A stretch of DNA of 64,000 nt from Siphlonurus alternatus (GCA_949825025.1 OX463780.1:43504979-43568978), one strand, 5' to 3'. Counted from the first letter of the stretch, positions 13,179 through 28,500 are shown. Notes: generated by a model from the letters alone, not told the origin. Numbers and translations: made by a program.

Positions 13179-16100
13179 CAATATGGAGGATGATCATTTT
13201 CAGTAATTTCACCCCAGATTTATGATTCAATGCTTGTAATCTTTAAGAGGGTTATTTTTTAAGGAGTGTATATTCTGAAGCATTATTTCGGGTGTTATTT
13301 TTTAGTTTCCTAAACATTTTATTAGTACTAATCACTGTGTAAAAAGTATTTTAGTATACTTTTCTATTAATATGTAATCAATTTAAATAAAATTTAATTT
13401 GTGTACATGTTATGGATTTTAGTTAACATGGTAATTTAACGCTTTATTAATTGACAAGCGAATTAATTTAAAATAATCTCTTCTGTTTAAGTTTTTATTG
13501 CTGTGTTTTGCAAAAAGGTCAACAACTAGGAACCTAACCAAGTATAAAATAGCACGGGTGCTTGACTTATATTTTTTTTTATGCGCATACAAGATCATTT
13601 CAATAAAAAAAAAAATTACTTTTCTATCAATTTTATATACATTTTTTTTTATTTATAATTTATAAACGGTTGATGTAATTCACGTGAGAGAACATTTTTA
13701 TATGGCATATCATTTTTTTATACAAACTAATTGAAATGGCTTATAGGTCGCATCAGAGGATGAAATTTCACGGTTCTTTTCTTATATATGCATGATTTCA
13801 TTTTAGACGTGCCGCCAATGGCTGGGCATTCCTGCATGCCTTTAGAAGATTCACTAATTAGAGCCTCGATCGTGCGTATCAGCAAGCAAGTTACATAGTC
13901 GTCGCCTCAGCAAGATCAATTTTACGGCCAGCTTTGGTCAAATGCGCAAACACAACAGCTGCTTAGTTACAGTAAAAGCCGCTCAGCCGAGTCAACTTTT
14001 GGAGACGCAATGAGGCTTTACCTCTACGGTAATTTATTAAATAACACCTTTATATAACATAGGAAACTTACTGTTTAGTGGTGATAAAAAATATTTGTAG
14101 TCGTGATTAAATGTGATATTTTTTTGTATATTGATAAACTTGTAAACATATGAATTTAAAATAATTGAAGATCAAAATTCAATGATGATTATGTCTGCAT
14201 TTTGTCATAATTCACGTGTTTTGTAAGTCTTAACACACAAAAATGTACTAGTTTCTATTTCTTATAAAATGTATGATACAATCATATAAAATTAGGTTAA
14301 AAATCATCGTACAATTCAAAATTTTAATTTTATTTCAATCATATAGGCTGTACCGTACACCTCAATTAATTAATTTTTCATTTTACTTGCCGGCGACATT
14401 AAAATATTTCAAAAGAAATTTAAAAGCAGCAATTTTAATTAATTTCGATAAAAAACTGTCTCTCATGATAAAAGTAAAAGTTTGGTAAAAAATATCAAAA
14501 TAAGAGTATATGATATTCACGTCAAAATGAAAACTACGAAATATTACTTTTTAAAAGTTAAAATACTTTTGTCATAACAAATATACTGTCATATACGTAT
14601 ACAGTATTACAATTTGATACAATGAAACAATACAAAAAAAATTACTCATCTGTATTATGGTTAAGCCACTAAAGTCGAATCTCTCAATTAGCGGGCGATG
14701 TATCAGCACAAAGTCTCCAAGTCTCCTCAAATCAACCCACATGCACACCGCGGCAGCAGTCTTGTTAGAAGTATAATAAATGAACACATTCATGAAGCTG
14801 TAATGCAAAATGAATGCTGTACAATTAATCAAGCCACATTTTCACTTTTGTTTCCCAGCCGCTGCTGCTACTTGCACATGCTTTTTTTTTTTTTTTTTTT
14901 TTCTTTTTACATATTATTATAATAGTATAAGACCGCCTATAATGTTTGTCTATAGCTTCCTGCGACTTCGGACGAGGCAGACCGCCAAACAATTCGAACC
15001 GTCCATAAATTTTATTCCTTTCAGCAAGACAGAAGAAAAAAAAAATTAGAAGAAGAAAGAAAATAAAAGGAAGAAGAGATAAAAAAAAAAAATTGCATGA
15101 CTTTTCAAACGATTAATTACAAAAGATCTTATTTTTTTTATCTTTAATTTCTTTGGCATATAAAAAAAAAATATATAATTTCTTATATTCGACATGTTCA
15201 ATAGGGATATCAGAGAATAAATACTTAATATTACTTAATTATATGTTGTATTATAGATTCTTTTGTAATTTCTACGAATTAAAATTAATGTCAGAGGTAA
15301 TATATAATTACGTAACTTGCTGTCAATGTATTCGACTACCGTATTATAAAATAATTCATGAATGTATATTTAAAAAAAATTAAATACGATTTTTTTTTAC
15401 TATGCTTCATTTGCAATGATGTTTATAAAAAATTAGATAAAAAAAAATAAATGGAAAAACACTGAGGTTTAATCTTTATGCTACTGGAAACCACACGCCC
15501 CTTTTTTAGTAAGAAATATCAAAGAATACTAGCAGTTTTATAATTGACTTAAGATTAATCTTTCAAAAAAATACATTTAAATATGATTTCAAATTATATT
15601 TATTATATTAAAATTATAAAATAAGACACTTTCAAGTTGACGAGATGTCAGTCTTTTAAATGACATTATTTTAAAATTCAAATGACAAGAAAATTATATT
15701 AAGTTCAAACTTCTTTAATATATATAATGTAATATTTATATGGAATAAACAGTAACTTATATAAAGAAGCACGCAATCTGACCATAAGATTAGCTTTTTA
15801 TACCACACATGGTGAAATTAAAGAGATATAAAAAGCAAATGAATAGAATATATATAAAGATCTCCTGTCTATTTTTAACCTGCAGTAGCTATCAAAAAGA
15901 AATTTTTCTCATTTAAACTCTCATGCACGGAAACCTTTTACACGCAACTTTAAAAAAAAAAAAAAAAAACATATTGGGAGGAGTTAATACATATCAACCA
16001 ACCACAAGAAAAAATATATATATTAAAAAAAGATTGAAGCCTATAATTTAAAAAAAAAAATGAAGAAGAGTGTTGTTGCTACTGCCTCATAAATTTATAA

Positions 16101-18327
16101 AAATTGCCTTTAAGGTATATAAAAAAAATTATCCAATGAAAATTAAATGTTGTATTTAAAAAAATTGAAAGTATGTTTTTTTTTTATTTTAGCCTATGGG
16201 AATATAAGATTTTTTTTTTCTTTTAAAATTAATATACTAATTATTATTCATATATTATATAAAGGAAGAAGATAGGGTAGATGGAAATAAGTATTGCAAT
16301 TATAGAGCACATATTATTATAAAGAGAGGAGGCTGTGAGGAGGAAACTGTTTATGCCGGTAGCAACATTTTAAAAGAACACGCCCAAACGATTAAAACCT
16401 GTTCTTATAAAAATAAGAGACTCACAAATTACCATGCAACATCATGTCTATTCTTTTTTGATCTTCTTAGTTTAAAAAAAAAAAAAAAGTAAAAAAGAAC
16501 TTTTACAAAAATAAAAACCCGTTTGTTGTTGTTATAAATATTCTCTCTCCCTCTCCCCCCCACAATTCACATTACTCCCTCCTTTGTTTCAAATAAAATT
16601 GCACTAGTTTTTCCCTTATTAGAATCAAGAAACATTCTTATTGGTTAAGATTGACGAGTTGTAACTGCCAATCAAAAACAACAGATGTAAAATCAAGTCT
16701 ACTTTTTTTTTTTTTACTCCTTATTATAAAAAAAAATAAAAATAAAATCTTGTCTAAAACTCTTCAAAATGTTGATGTAGACTCATCACTCACGAAGTCG
16801 ATTGCGACACGTTCAACATTCAACTAAATTGCTTGCTGGCTGCTGGCTTCTATGTACTTGCATGGTTTGACGCTTATAATATAAAGGCAGCAGTAGTAGC
16901 TTCCTTGAAGGCGTCTTGTTCTTGCAATCCTATCCATCTTGTGTCAAGCCGCAATTACCGTGATGCTGGAATCAACTTACTTCTCTCCCTCCCTATATCT
17001 GAGACGTCTAACTTGCGTCACTTATTCTGAAATCAATTAACAAAAGCTATAGAAGTAACTCCCTATAGTATACTTATCTTTTGATAAATCGTTAAACTCA
17101 AAAACACTTAAAATATTATTTATATTCAAAATATTTAAAATATAGATTTTCTACATCAATATTTTTGATTTACGATTTTTATAAGATACCCTAAATATTA
17201 TATTATATTCCTTTTGTATAATAACAAAATGTGATGGTAAAGACAAGCCAACACTTTGTTAAACCCCCCCCTGATGATTTCTCATGCTATAAGTTGTTTT
17301 TTTCTATCCTTATGTATATTTCATTTGCATTTAAAATTTTCTCCTTTATTATAGAACATTTCCTTGTGTTTTGATCAGGAAAACAAGGAAGAGGGAGGGG
17401 GTTGGTTGTAGAATAATCTATAGCTATCAATTTGTCATCCTCTCTCCTACTAAATTTTATACATCATTTAAAAGTTTTAACCCTTATGAATAATATGTTT
17501 GTTTAAAATTGCATTTAGATTTGCATTTAAATTAATTTACAAGTATATTTTAAGTATTTAATATCCATTTTCATTATAAATGTGAACATCTTATAAACAT
17601 GTGTTTAAACCAATGTCTTTATAGAAATAATATAATATTTATATACAAATTAATCAATATGCCTACTCTATATCTACTGTGTTTTGAAAGAACATGCAAA
17701 TAATAACTTGAAAGAAAAAAATGTAAATTAGGACATTAAAATAAATCAATTGATTTGAACTAAGATAATTTAGGCTAAATTGTGGTAACAAATATTATTT
17801 AAATAAATGTTTTATGATCATTGTGCTATAGCATTTTTTTTTAATTCTATATAAATTGATTGTAAAAAGGTGCTTACGAGGTTTACACTTTGTTTGACTT
17901 CGACTAAATTCCTTCACTTACCTGTGAAATAAGTCAATCATGAGATGCTTTCTGTCACAATGTATTATAATAATATGATGTGTGATCGATGAGAAATGTT
18001 AGATGCTGTAGTTGAGTTTGCATAAAAATCACCGCAATAAAATCAATTTATTTTATAATTATATATTTAAAGTTGATTGAACCTTGCTCACTTGTCATAA
18101 TAAATTAGTGCAGAGAAATTACGGTGGGAAGTAAATTCTGTACTTACTGTCTGAAATCATGCTTATAAGTTTAATATTGAAATTAAATTAAGCTTCCTAG
18201 AATTTGTTATATATTAATTAATAAGCTGCTTATATTTTTATTATAAATAGATAAAATATTATACAATATATTTAACATTTAAGCCTCGTTACTGTACAAT
18301 AATTATATATTATAACAATTAAGTGCG
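13179..18327. other. AT-rich region without a recognised gene
   Basis: Only short random frames are present. GC-richer islands lie at about 13800-14010, 14690-14870 (followed by a 21-nt T run at 14882-14902), 14930-15010 and 16790-17030. Poly-A runs occur at about 15953-15970 and 16474. I see no RNA gene, exon or clear repeat boundary. Confidence 0.55.
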
Positions 18328-18338
18328 ATAAAAATAAT

Positions 18339-18455
18339 GGGCGCAATTCACAAAGAGAGTTTTTCACTAACCGCGTTTTGTGGCATTATAAGACTTGGCG
18401 TTTAGTGTATGAGAAACCTGGATAACTTTCTGGGTAACTCTTTCGTGAAGCGCCC
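18339..18455. mobile_element. Tiny inverted-repeat element with 11-bp direct repeats
   Basis: The element starts GGGCGCAATTCACAAAGAG and ends with a sequence whose reverse complement is GGGCGCTTCACGAAAGAG. ATAAAAATAAT occurs exactly on both sides (18328-18338 and 18459-18469), separated from the right end by three bases. This looks like a target-site duplication. At about 117 bp it has no coding capacity. The TSD length suggests a hAT-like or related origin, but the match is not clean enough to assign a superfamily. Confidence 0.6.
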
Positions 18456-18469
18456 TCAATAAAAATAAT

Positions 18470-20275
18470 TATTATAGTAAAAAAATTGCTTGCGTCTGTG
18501 ATTTTTTTAAAAGTTTCTCTCAAAAAAAGATAAATTACCGTAACCTTTTATAATAATGAAGCTCAATCCTCGTCTATTGCGCTGCTATTTGAGGTTAACA
18601 CAAGACCAACATGTAGTAACTTTCAAGACATAAAACATTTGTGCTGTTTATCAGCGGGGGTTTAGTTCAAATTGATTACTTCTTTTTTGTTGACATATTA
18701 TATGTTGGATTCGAGTTACAGTTGCTTGTGTTTCTAGTAGGGAATTATTCACGTGTGCCCAGTTCTCACGAATGTCATTATTTGCTCCTCTGTATCAAAC
18801 TTGCCATACGACGTAATATAAACACTTGAAAGGGTCATGAGTTCAAACCTTGTCGCTTTAAGATGACCTCATGACGATGGTTTTCAATGCTTATGAAAGA
18901 TGAAATATAATCATTTAATGCGGTTTGTTGTTCATATTAAAAGGTACTCGTACTGATAAATTTATCAAAGTAAAAACTGTTACTTTGTATAGTTTGAATT
19001 GTGGTGTGTGCTTAAATACATTATGGCTATTCGTATATAAATAAACAATCAGATGAGATAATCAGTTTTTATTTATTATATGTTACATGTACAGATGGTT
19101 CATCTGATAATTGATTAATGAATCAATAGTGCACTTACGAAGAACTATAATTTTAACTTAAATTTAATTATATTATTTTAGGATCAATTTATATGGTGAG
19201 GAGAGTTAAATTAAAAAATATATTTTTTTAAATACTTTGCTTTCAAAAATATTTGTTGTGCAAATTTCAATATCATACTTTGCGGGACTTGATTGTGTCT
19301 GATTTACTACAGCTGAACTCCAAAAGAATAACAATGATTTTAAAATTTGGGAGAGGTAAGAAGAGCACTCACATCCCAACATTTTTAAGTATACCATAAC
19401 TCCAAATATAAAAAAAGAGCACATGCCTGGGTAACATTCGTGCTTTCCCGAGGTGTACATTGTCCTGATTTTAAACCACAATGACACTGCATTGTTTTTT
19501 AAATAAAAAATTGTATAAACATTATAATGTTCAGTTTTCTATGACATAAATAAGATTTGTGATACGAATCAGCGAGGTCTCGGGTTCGATTACAATGTAA
19601 GAGTGCACTCGGTGAAGATTGTGACGTCACGAGGGGCCGGCGCCTCAACTGGCGCCACGTATCTCTCTTGAAGGTGGAGTTTGTCACTGCAGCTCGGAGG
19701 CTGGGGGCGGGGCTTGTGCGATGATTTAATCAGAAGTGAAATTAATTACTTCAAGATTTCGATTAAAATTCAGTATCAGAATAAATCAAGCAAAATTCTT
19801 TCAAAACTGACACGATTGAAATATAATTTTCCAAACAGAAAGTATCACAAATAAATAAATTATCTTATGTACGAATTTTATCGCAATAATTTAATTTGTA
19901 ACAATAAAGTCTATTTTAACGAAAAAGATTTCTCTTTGTTATATTTCATCAAAATTTATTTATTTGATCAGATATATATATCCATTTTATTTATTTATTT
20001 TTTGACAAATTTAGAAAAAAAAAAGAAACTTTAAACTGTTGTATAATAAAATATTTTCTTTAACTTGTTTAAACTGCCAGATCTAATAATATCTATCATG
20101 CAGGCAAGCAGAGCTGGAATAAGAGTTGTGGTTTGAGAGATAGAGAGAGAGACACTCGGACAGATTTGTGATCACCTCGCGTTAGGTCCGTCTTCAGATT
20201 ACACAGACCAGAATGACTTATACATAAGCTTGGAAAACCGTGGGTGATCTTAAACCTCAGAGAAATCGGATAGAC

Positions 20276-20313
<38 letters not shown>

Positions 20314-23300
20314 CAAGCGAAAATCATATTCTCTCACGCGACATATATAAGATGAGTGAGTTTTTACCAACGTATTATGAGCAATTCACTTGTTCTATTC
20401 ACTATTATAACATAAAAAAAGTCCCTCGTTGCGTGATATTGACGCGTAACAAAAGATTGAATGCTCTTTTATAAAGTATTATATTATATAAAAAAATTAT
20501 CTTTAAAGTTTTTTTTTATATATATATATTATTATGATGGTAAAAAATTCTTTATGTCCTATTCTTAGCGGGGGTTTTTTGCAGTCAGGCAGGTTCGGGT
20601 CGACGGGCGGGCTGGTAGGCGGGCAATTCAAAGTGAGCAGTTGATGAAGGGGGGGGGGGGGGGATATATATATAGGGAGGGTGATCTACATTTGGAGGCA
20701 GCACCTCTCCAGGGTGCCCCCACCCTCTGTGGTGGTCCTGTCAGCCAGGGAGCACCAAGTAGCAAACGTGATGGGTGCCACCCGACCATGATCAAACCTG
20801 TACCTTTCTTTCATCGCTTTATTTCTTGTTGTTGTGGCTTAACAAATCCAATTACTTTGGTACGCCCACAGAAGCAGATATGATGTCATGTCACTTCAAT
20901 GTCATTATTCTATTGAGAAGGAATCGCATGATTATATGTAATCTAATAATATGTTATGTTATTTTATTGTTAATACGTGATGTATGGACAAAATTTCTTA
21001 ATAAAATTTGTAAAGATTTATTCTTATTGTTATGTTATTTTTTTTTTAGCATTGCATATCCTAAATGACAAGTCGTTAAGAAAGTGATATCGATGTATAG
21101 AAGTAATGCTATTTGGAAATCAACTGCTAAGAAGATTACAAGCCATCACAAACTTCGCCCATGAATTTTTTTTATCTGTTGATATCTTCTGAAAAAATTT
21201 CGAACTTTACTTTCTTAACACCCTTATAGAATTAGAGTTTTTTAATAAATTTTATTTCTAAATGACATTTTTATAGTAAAAATATTACTTGTAAATCGTA
21301 TAATTGTCATATATAGCAAGGGACGCTATAATTGTGCTGCCCTGAAATTATTATTATTATTTTTAAATCTGTACATGAATATTATATTTTAGACCATTAC
21401 TTTATAATTTAAAAAAATTAACTACAATTTTTTTACATATACAGTTATGTATAAAAATAAATCAGCAAAATCCCAACTTAAAGTAACAATTTCTTCTATC
21501 TTTTAATTCGCATCAAATTTGCTTTTTTTTTTAAGAGTGATGACATTAAAATTTTATATATTTAACCTTACATACTCACATAGTAGGATATTCATCTAGT
21601 ATATTACCCCTTAGCTAGGATTTATCCCGAGCTTAGGTAGCCACAGCAGTGGCAGAATATACGACCTCGCTAATACCTCGCGAGATCCAGCCAGAGTTCA
21701 AACCACGTTGAGCACCATCACATAATGGCATCATAACTAACGTGGCATGGCGCCGTAACCGAACAGACACAATTTCTTAGAACCAACGATATTAACTTTC
21801 AGAATGTCCTTCCTAACCTCATCCAAAGATACTTATCTTAAATATATAAAAAAAATATCTTTAAAATATATATAAAAAAAAAGTAAAATTATTACTGCAT
21901 TTAGTAAGAAACCCTGGTGTGTTTTAACATATAGCAAAAAAAAATATTATATATTTTACATTTTTTGTATTTACATTATAGTGAAACATTACATTAAATT
22001 TTTTAAAAATATAAATATATTATGGCTGTTAATATTATATAGTTTTTAAAATAGCTAACCTGTTACTAAAGAAACTCATTAAAAATATTTTTATCATATT
22101 TTGAGTGTTCCATAGGACCCATGATTTCTATCACACACACCAACTGTTGCTGACTATAAGCTCCGGTCAGGTTTGACAGATGAGAGCCCAGCCACTCATA
22201 AAACAAAATATCTATATACCCGGAGACGTCGGCGTTTCGTAACATACAAAGAAATAAAATAAAATTTCTCCCCCTAAAAAAAAAAAAAAAAAGGCAATTC
22301 TTAAATTCAAATAACAGGAATAAAAATTTGTTAAGTATTTTGCAGGTGTTTTTGAAGTGATAATTCACTGAAAAAATAAAATTCCTAACTAATTATTACT
22401 TTGTTACTTTTTTGTATAACTTTGATTCATAATTTTTATTGATAAAAAAATAAACTATATAATACTAGCCTGTACATAAAATTTATCACAATTTGTATAA
22501 AAAAAACTGAAAGTTGACGTAAAAGATTTTCACACATTGATGAGTGGTTAGTGTAAACTGGAAGCAAAACTTGTCTAATACTTGTCAAGTTTAAAATTTA
22601 TTTTATATACCAATAAAATCATTCGATCGTGATCACATTAAATAAAGTTTTTTTATGTATAAAGTAGCTATAAGGAACTAGTGGACTTATGACCCTAATT
22701 CAATGCATGCTCACGTTACACTGAGGGGTCAAACAGCGCGAAATCCAAGTTCTGTGCACGCTACTTGCTTACTATCAACCTACAGGGTGTGCCTTTTCGT
22801 GAACTTGGGTGAAACAAAACAACGTCTTCTCAATCCTTGTTCAGTTAAAAACAAAAAAAATATGTTGAGACTGACTGTTTGCAGCGTGAATGTTTAAGAG
22901 CAGAGACTAGCTAGTGTTGTAGCCTGTCAAAGACCATTCTTTTCTCCTGGTCTCTTCGGTCAAGCTACCTCAATGTTCACCACAGACCGTGACCTTTCAC
23001 TTTCTCAAGGGTGTATCTAGAGAAATCAGAAGCACAACCAATTGTGTAAATGAAGAAGTTTAATATTGTTAATTCAATTAATAACTTTTTATTTTACAAT
23101 CGTTTGCATTAACAAAATAAAATAAAATTATTATATACTACGTATTATGGTCTTTTTACTATATAGTATAGATTTTACCCTAGAAAATTTTAGTACCAGA
23201 TTAGTAATTCATTTATGTTATTACTAGAATCGATTTTTTTTTTCTGCAAAAATATCTAGAATGAAATCTATGCTAATTTCTAAGCTTCGTATATATTATA

Positions 23301-23382
23301 TAGCACCTCTGTATTATGTATTAAAATCTTAAAGTGTATTCAAGCATGTGTATATCAATGAATGTCTTTTTAACATTAATTT
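18470..23382. other. AT-rich region with simple repeats and tRNA-like fragments
   Basis: No gene is recognised. It contains poly-A at 20278-20311, a 15-nt G run at 20649-20663 inside a GC-rich island (about 20560-20880), and a possible 135-bp TTAA-flanked element at 21080-21214 (TTAA at 21076-21079 and 21215-21218, with only 6-bp matching ends). Sequences resembling a tRNA B-box occur near 18848, 19582 and 21694 and may be worn tRNA-derived SINEs. Further islands lie at about 19560-19715, 21640-21770 and 22690-23030. Confidence 0.5.
20278..20311. repeat. Poly-A tract
   Basis: An uninterrupted run of 34 A. It could be the tail of an old retroposed sequence, but nothing upstream identifies one. 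Confidence 0.9.
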
Positions 23383-23853
23383 AAAAAAAAAAATACCCAA
23401 AATTATATACACATAATAATGAATTGCACTCTTATAATACAAGAAATAAAGAAAAAATAGCTTTAGAAGTGCATAACAAGTCTTTTGGAAAAAAGTTCTG
23501 CTTATCAGACATATAAAATTTTTTGACTTTTTACCATCATGTCTGAGAGAGGTGGAAAATATTAATTTATTTAAAGAAAAATTAAAACAAATACTTATTA
23601 ACAAAGAGTTTTATTCTGTAAAGATGTTTTTTAGCAATAAGTTGCCTGAAGATATATTGTCTAGTGTGATTTTCTAAATATTTTTGTATAAATAATTAAT
23701 ATTAATTATATATGCCATGTTATTAGTAACTGTTAGTATTATATTATGTTTGTTGTAAAGTGTTTCAGTGTTTGTTTGTTATATTTTGTAAAATGACGTA
23801 ATTCATGTTGTACTTGTACATCCAGTGATTAAATAAATGAATTGAATTGAATT
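23383..23853 (+). mobile_element. 3' end of a dead non-LTR retrotransposon (Jockey/CR1-like)
   Basis: The plus strand encodes the typical C-terminal tail of a LINE ORF2 reverse transcriptase. First comes SYNTRNKEKIALEVHNKS, then, after a frameshift and stop near 23514, DFLPSCLREVENINLFKEKL followed by KQILINKEFYSVKMFFSN, ending at the TAA at 23675-23677. In family members, the Y(N)TRN block followed by an LPxxLR...FK..LK...FYS block closes the protein. A 3' UTR follows and ends in short TGAAT-type repeats at 23836-23853, as many LINE tails do. It is 5'-truncated, frameshifted and inactive. Jockey and CR1/L2-like clades cannot be separated from this fragment. Confidence 0.7.
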
Positions 23854-25432
23854 CATCATATTTCTAATTATTATTCTAAATAAAAAATATTACTGGCATA
23901 CAATGCTAATTATGTTGAAAATTGTAATGTAAATTATTTTTTTGTGGTGCGTTAAAATTGTTACAGCATAAAAGTAAATTTTACTATCATGTAGTATCAT
24001 ATACGATATATCAGGCTTGAAATTTGTATTAAACTAGTATGATTTTTTTTTTTTTTTTTTATCTTCATTCAAAGTAATAATTTCATATATTATACATGTA
24101 TTTTTTTGTATACATTGATAATTAAAACTTAAGTATATCATTAAATAATACATAAAAATATCAGTCAACTTTTGAAACAACTATATACAATCTAAAATTA
24201 TTATATTTAAAAGTCTCATATTTTTCATTGTGTCATATCAATAACTTAATATTACATATGCGTGCCAGTGTCGCATTATTTGTATCAAACAGCCTGTGAA
24301 GAGATACTATAATATAAACAATCACTTAAAAAAAAAAATGATATCATACTTTATGGTTTATTATGTGGTCCATTTTGTCAAGTTTTTTTCCCCCTTCCTT
24401 TCTGAGTGACTTTGAGAAATGTTGAGGCCTGGAGGGTTTTGGCCTTGGTGTTAGTACTATCATTTGGTACTATCGAAGCTGCTGATTTGCCACGATAACC
24501 ATGTAACATACGGATCCAATGAGGCGATAAATTTCATTAGTTTTTTTTTTAACTTCAATGTATATATATACGATTGAGAGTAAATGCTTTATGTTTAAGC
24601 CTGAAGCAAACGGCAATCAGTATGTATAGGTATAATACCATGCTGCAAAATACGAGCTCACTGGGACCACGCGATTTGTCAAACGTGTATATTTTGCCCA
24701 CGGCATAGCGCGGTTAGTATTATCCACACGCAAAGCTGCCGAACAAAATCAAGGACAAAAATGATATTATAAATCTTTGATTTCAACAGATTTTAATAAC
24801 AAGATCATTTTAATAATATAGCCTTGAAGAAGAGAGAGAGAGAGAGAGAGGTAATTTAACGATTACTTCATTAATGATGTCTTTTTATATATTAAAAACA
24901 AGAAAATTAATTTATATTAAAAATTATTTATAATGCCTATAAATCTGAACGAAAAACATTTTTTTTTGTCGATTGTTTTGCAATTATTATTGAAAGAGTG
25001 AATGATGCTAATTAATCAAAAAACAAGCAAAAAGTCACAATTATTCTCTCTCTATATATTTTATGTAAAATCGTGATTCAAACAATTTCTGTGTTGTATG
25101 TATATAGAGAGTAATGAGCATGGAATACGTAGTAATAATATACATTTTGCTATATAGCTTGTGGGCTGGTTGCATGTCGGGGCGAGATAGCGCGTTTGGT
25201 TTGACAGCTACCGCCAGCACCACGGCCGGTGATCGCCTAGCAGTTGGTTTATGACTCGCGGCTCGGGACTAATGACATTCGTGCTGATTAGTTTGCCATT
25301 ACTACGAGCGAGGCGTTATATGAGGGAAGGAGATATCACTACAGAATCAGCAGCACGCCTCGTTTTGTCAATAATAAATGAGAGATGGACGAGCGGTGTA
25401 CGTTTTTGTGCTCGTAACGTTGATGATAATAT

Positions 25433-25434
25433 TC

Positions 25435-25517
<83 letters not shown>
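25433..25517. repeat. (CT)n microsatellite
   Basis: About 85 bp of TC/CT repeat with one CCC interruption near 25445. On the other strand this is (GA)n, which GAGA-type factors bind in insects; whether it is used here is unknown. Confidence 0.95.
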
Positions 25518-25521
<4 letters not shown>

Positions 25522-28500
25522 CCTTCATCAAAGCAGGCGTGCCAGCTACTGCCCTCAAGCAGCGTCACGCAGTTATAACTTTCTTGTAGCTTACTAATCG
25601 AAAAATTATCTTTCATCCATTTAACAACGTGCATGGTCTCATTAAGGGCACCTATACGAAGATCTTATATTTTGAGTTATGTTTGTGTATCTAAAAAAAG
25701 AAAACGAATTAAAAGTGGGGAAAAAAATATACACCAGGATGAAAAAACAATTTTGTTTTACAATACATGTATATAAAACAATAACTTTTCACAATCATAT
25801 TAATGAATATAATACACTTAAAAATTAAGTTAGTGTTTAAAAAGACTAACTGTAGCTTTTAACCATGAAAAGAAAATATATTTAAAAAGTATATTTAATT
25901 TAATAAAATTGTTCTGAAGTTATTATCTTGATAAACTTTACCTTACGAATAAAATTTAAAATTTTTATTAAAAGGTAAATAAGTTTATATTTAAAAATTT
26001 TGTGTGTAGCTTTTATTTAAATTATATTATTATGTATTATAATTTAAGATTTTTGGTTTGCAAATTAGTTTTGTAGGAAACTCTTAAAGTAAAATTGTCT
26101 TGAAAATTTCTTCTTGGGTTTCTTCTGTTTGGCGTGACTTACATGACGCGAGAGAGGGAGAGGGAGGTTAGTACATGCAGACGTGCTGGCAATATTGAAA
26201 CGAATCTCATTACATAACTCAGAAGAGAGCAAGGGTAAAATTAATTGAAGAGACTCTAGCTGCTGAGTACAAACTTTCTCTCTTTCTTATTCTAACTCTA
26301 ATTCGACTTTGGTTATATATTATAATGTGGCGCATTGCTCATTTCATGTGGCTTGTGTTTAATGTGATCAGTGGTTTTAACTAAGACTTATATAAGACTT
26401 TATCTTTTAGTAAAACTAAAAGAAAATTCATCTCTCAAGACGAAAGAAAAACTTTTTTATATTAGTTTATATTTTACTCACTCTAGTATGTGGTGGCAGC
26501 ACCTGTCAGTTAAGATCTTGAAACTTTATGATTGTGTAGAGAAGTAATATAAAATCATATAAATAGATTGTTAATTTTAATTTTAAGATAAATAAATATT
26601 AAGATTTATTCAAGGAAATATCGACAACATAATTAATATTTAATTTTTAATCTTGTATTTAATTAACTGACATGATTGCAACATATAAATTTTTGAAATT
26701 TTAATTAATTAAATTATTCATTTTGAGTATGAAGTAAAAGAATTTAAACAATTAATGAAGGTGCAAAATTGTCACCATATAATATTAAAATTCTCAAATT
26801 AAGAAGAAAAAAATGAATTCAAGAAGTTTAAAAAAATATCGAATTGTTTTATAATTTCAAACGAGAAGTCTTTTAATTTAAATCAAAATTGAATTCCAAA
26901 CTTATATTTAACATGAAATAAAAATCAATTACATGTTTTTCAGTAATATCATATAATAAAGAATTTTTTCCCCGAAAACTAATCGACGCGTGAAGTCTGC
27001 AACCGTCTATTTTCCTACGCTCGAAGGGATGCCTAACCTCCAAGGGGCTAAACATAAAATATGATTTAGAATATTTACTTTTTTAACTTTTATTATCATT
27101 TTAACGATCAATTTCTCATTTATATATTAGAAAATTAACGAACTGATAAAGTATATTATTATTTGTAGGCTTAAATAGTAGATTATTGGAGATCAAGTTG
27201 GTATTTAGGAATTTGATACACAAATAAAGCCCTAAGGACTTTTCAGTCATTTAATATACACACTGTATTTTATTCCATACATACAAAAACAGATAACATT
27301 TCGATATTTCCATACCCATTCTTTTGTTAATTAAGATATAACTACTACTATATGGTTTTCTCCTCTTCTCTTTACTGTATATAGAAGATATTTGAGTTAA
27401 TTAAAAACCAGCAATAGCGTCAGAAACTCTGCATACTCAAACTGTTAGTTGCAATAATATAGAGAGGAGGATTTTAAAATAAAACATGGTGTAAAAGGCG
27501 AAAGAGAGGAGAGGGTTGGGAGGAGATTATTTCTAACAGTTATAAATTACCCTACCGCCTCCTGCACACATGTGTGTGAGTTGCAGCCTCATAGCCGATA
27601 CTGTTCTGTAAATCCCATACATATAACAAGCAAAGTATGGTCCAGCAGAAGAGATGTGTGTTCAATCTCTTTGGATGAAGCTTTTCAAACGTTTTTTTTT
27701 TTATTTTTTGTCCTCTTTTACTCCCCCCTCCATTCCTCCTCTCTTCTTTCCATTTACATGTACAAATTTTATATATATATAACGAAATAAATGTAACTAC
27801 ATTTACGGACAACAAAATATGGACACTTTTTAATAATTTTTAAATGCGATACTGAGATGTAAAGGATGTAAAGAAATAAAATATTACATTAATCTTTATT
27901 GATTTAAAATTTATTTTAAAAGTGTTAATTTCTAATTTCTTTTGCGTGACAATTGACTACAGATATTTGAATAGAATGCATATTTATAATAAAATGCAAT
28001 GTTTGTCCTAATTTTCATCGCAATTTGGGCATATCTACCGTAGTTATTCGTTATTCAAATTTAATAAATTTCAAAAAAACATAAATTAAAAAAAAATCTT
28101 ACAGCAATTTTTTTTACCGTTCTTGTTTTTTGTGTCGGTAATTGTACCACAATTTTGAAAGCGTTTCTCTTGGTAGTATCGCCTCTCTGCCAGACAGCGC
28201 GCGCCCTTCTCTGGCCGCCGTGCTGCTGGAAGAGGAGGATTAGCAATGATTTACTTCAATGACCGGCTCTACTCGCAGGGGACAAATCTGCAAGCCTCAT
28301 CCCCAGAGAAAATATAATATAAAAAAAAATATAAAGTAGAATATTCAACGTGCAGGTGTGTATTTGAATCTCCAGTGCTACTGTTATACAGTTGTGTTTT
28401 CCATATAAGGTATTTGGTGTTCCGTTCGTTTGTCCAGCACAAGAGCGGTCTTATTCTTATACCTGCACACACAAACCCGTAACTATATAATAATACAATA

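Noticed and set aside
21640..21760. Intact tRNA gene
   Set aside because: Only a B-box-like word is present; no complete cloverleaf can be drawn.
25251..25634. Open frames giving Ser-Leu and Arg-Glu repeats over the CT tract
   Set aside because: Any dinucleotide repeat is open in several frames; there is no support outside the tract.
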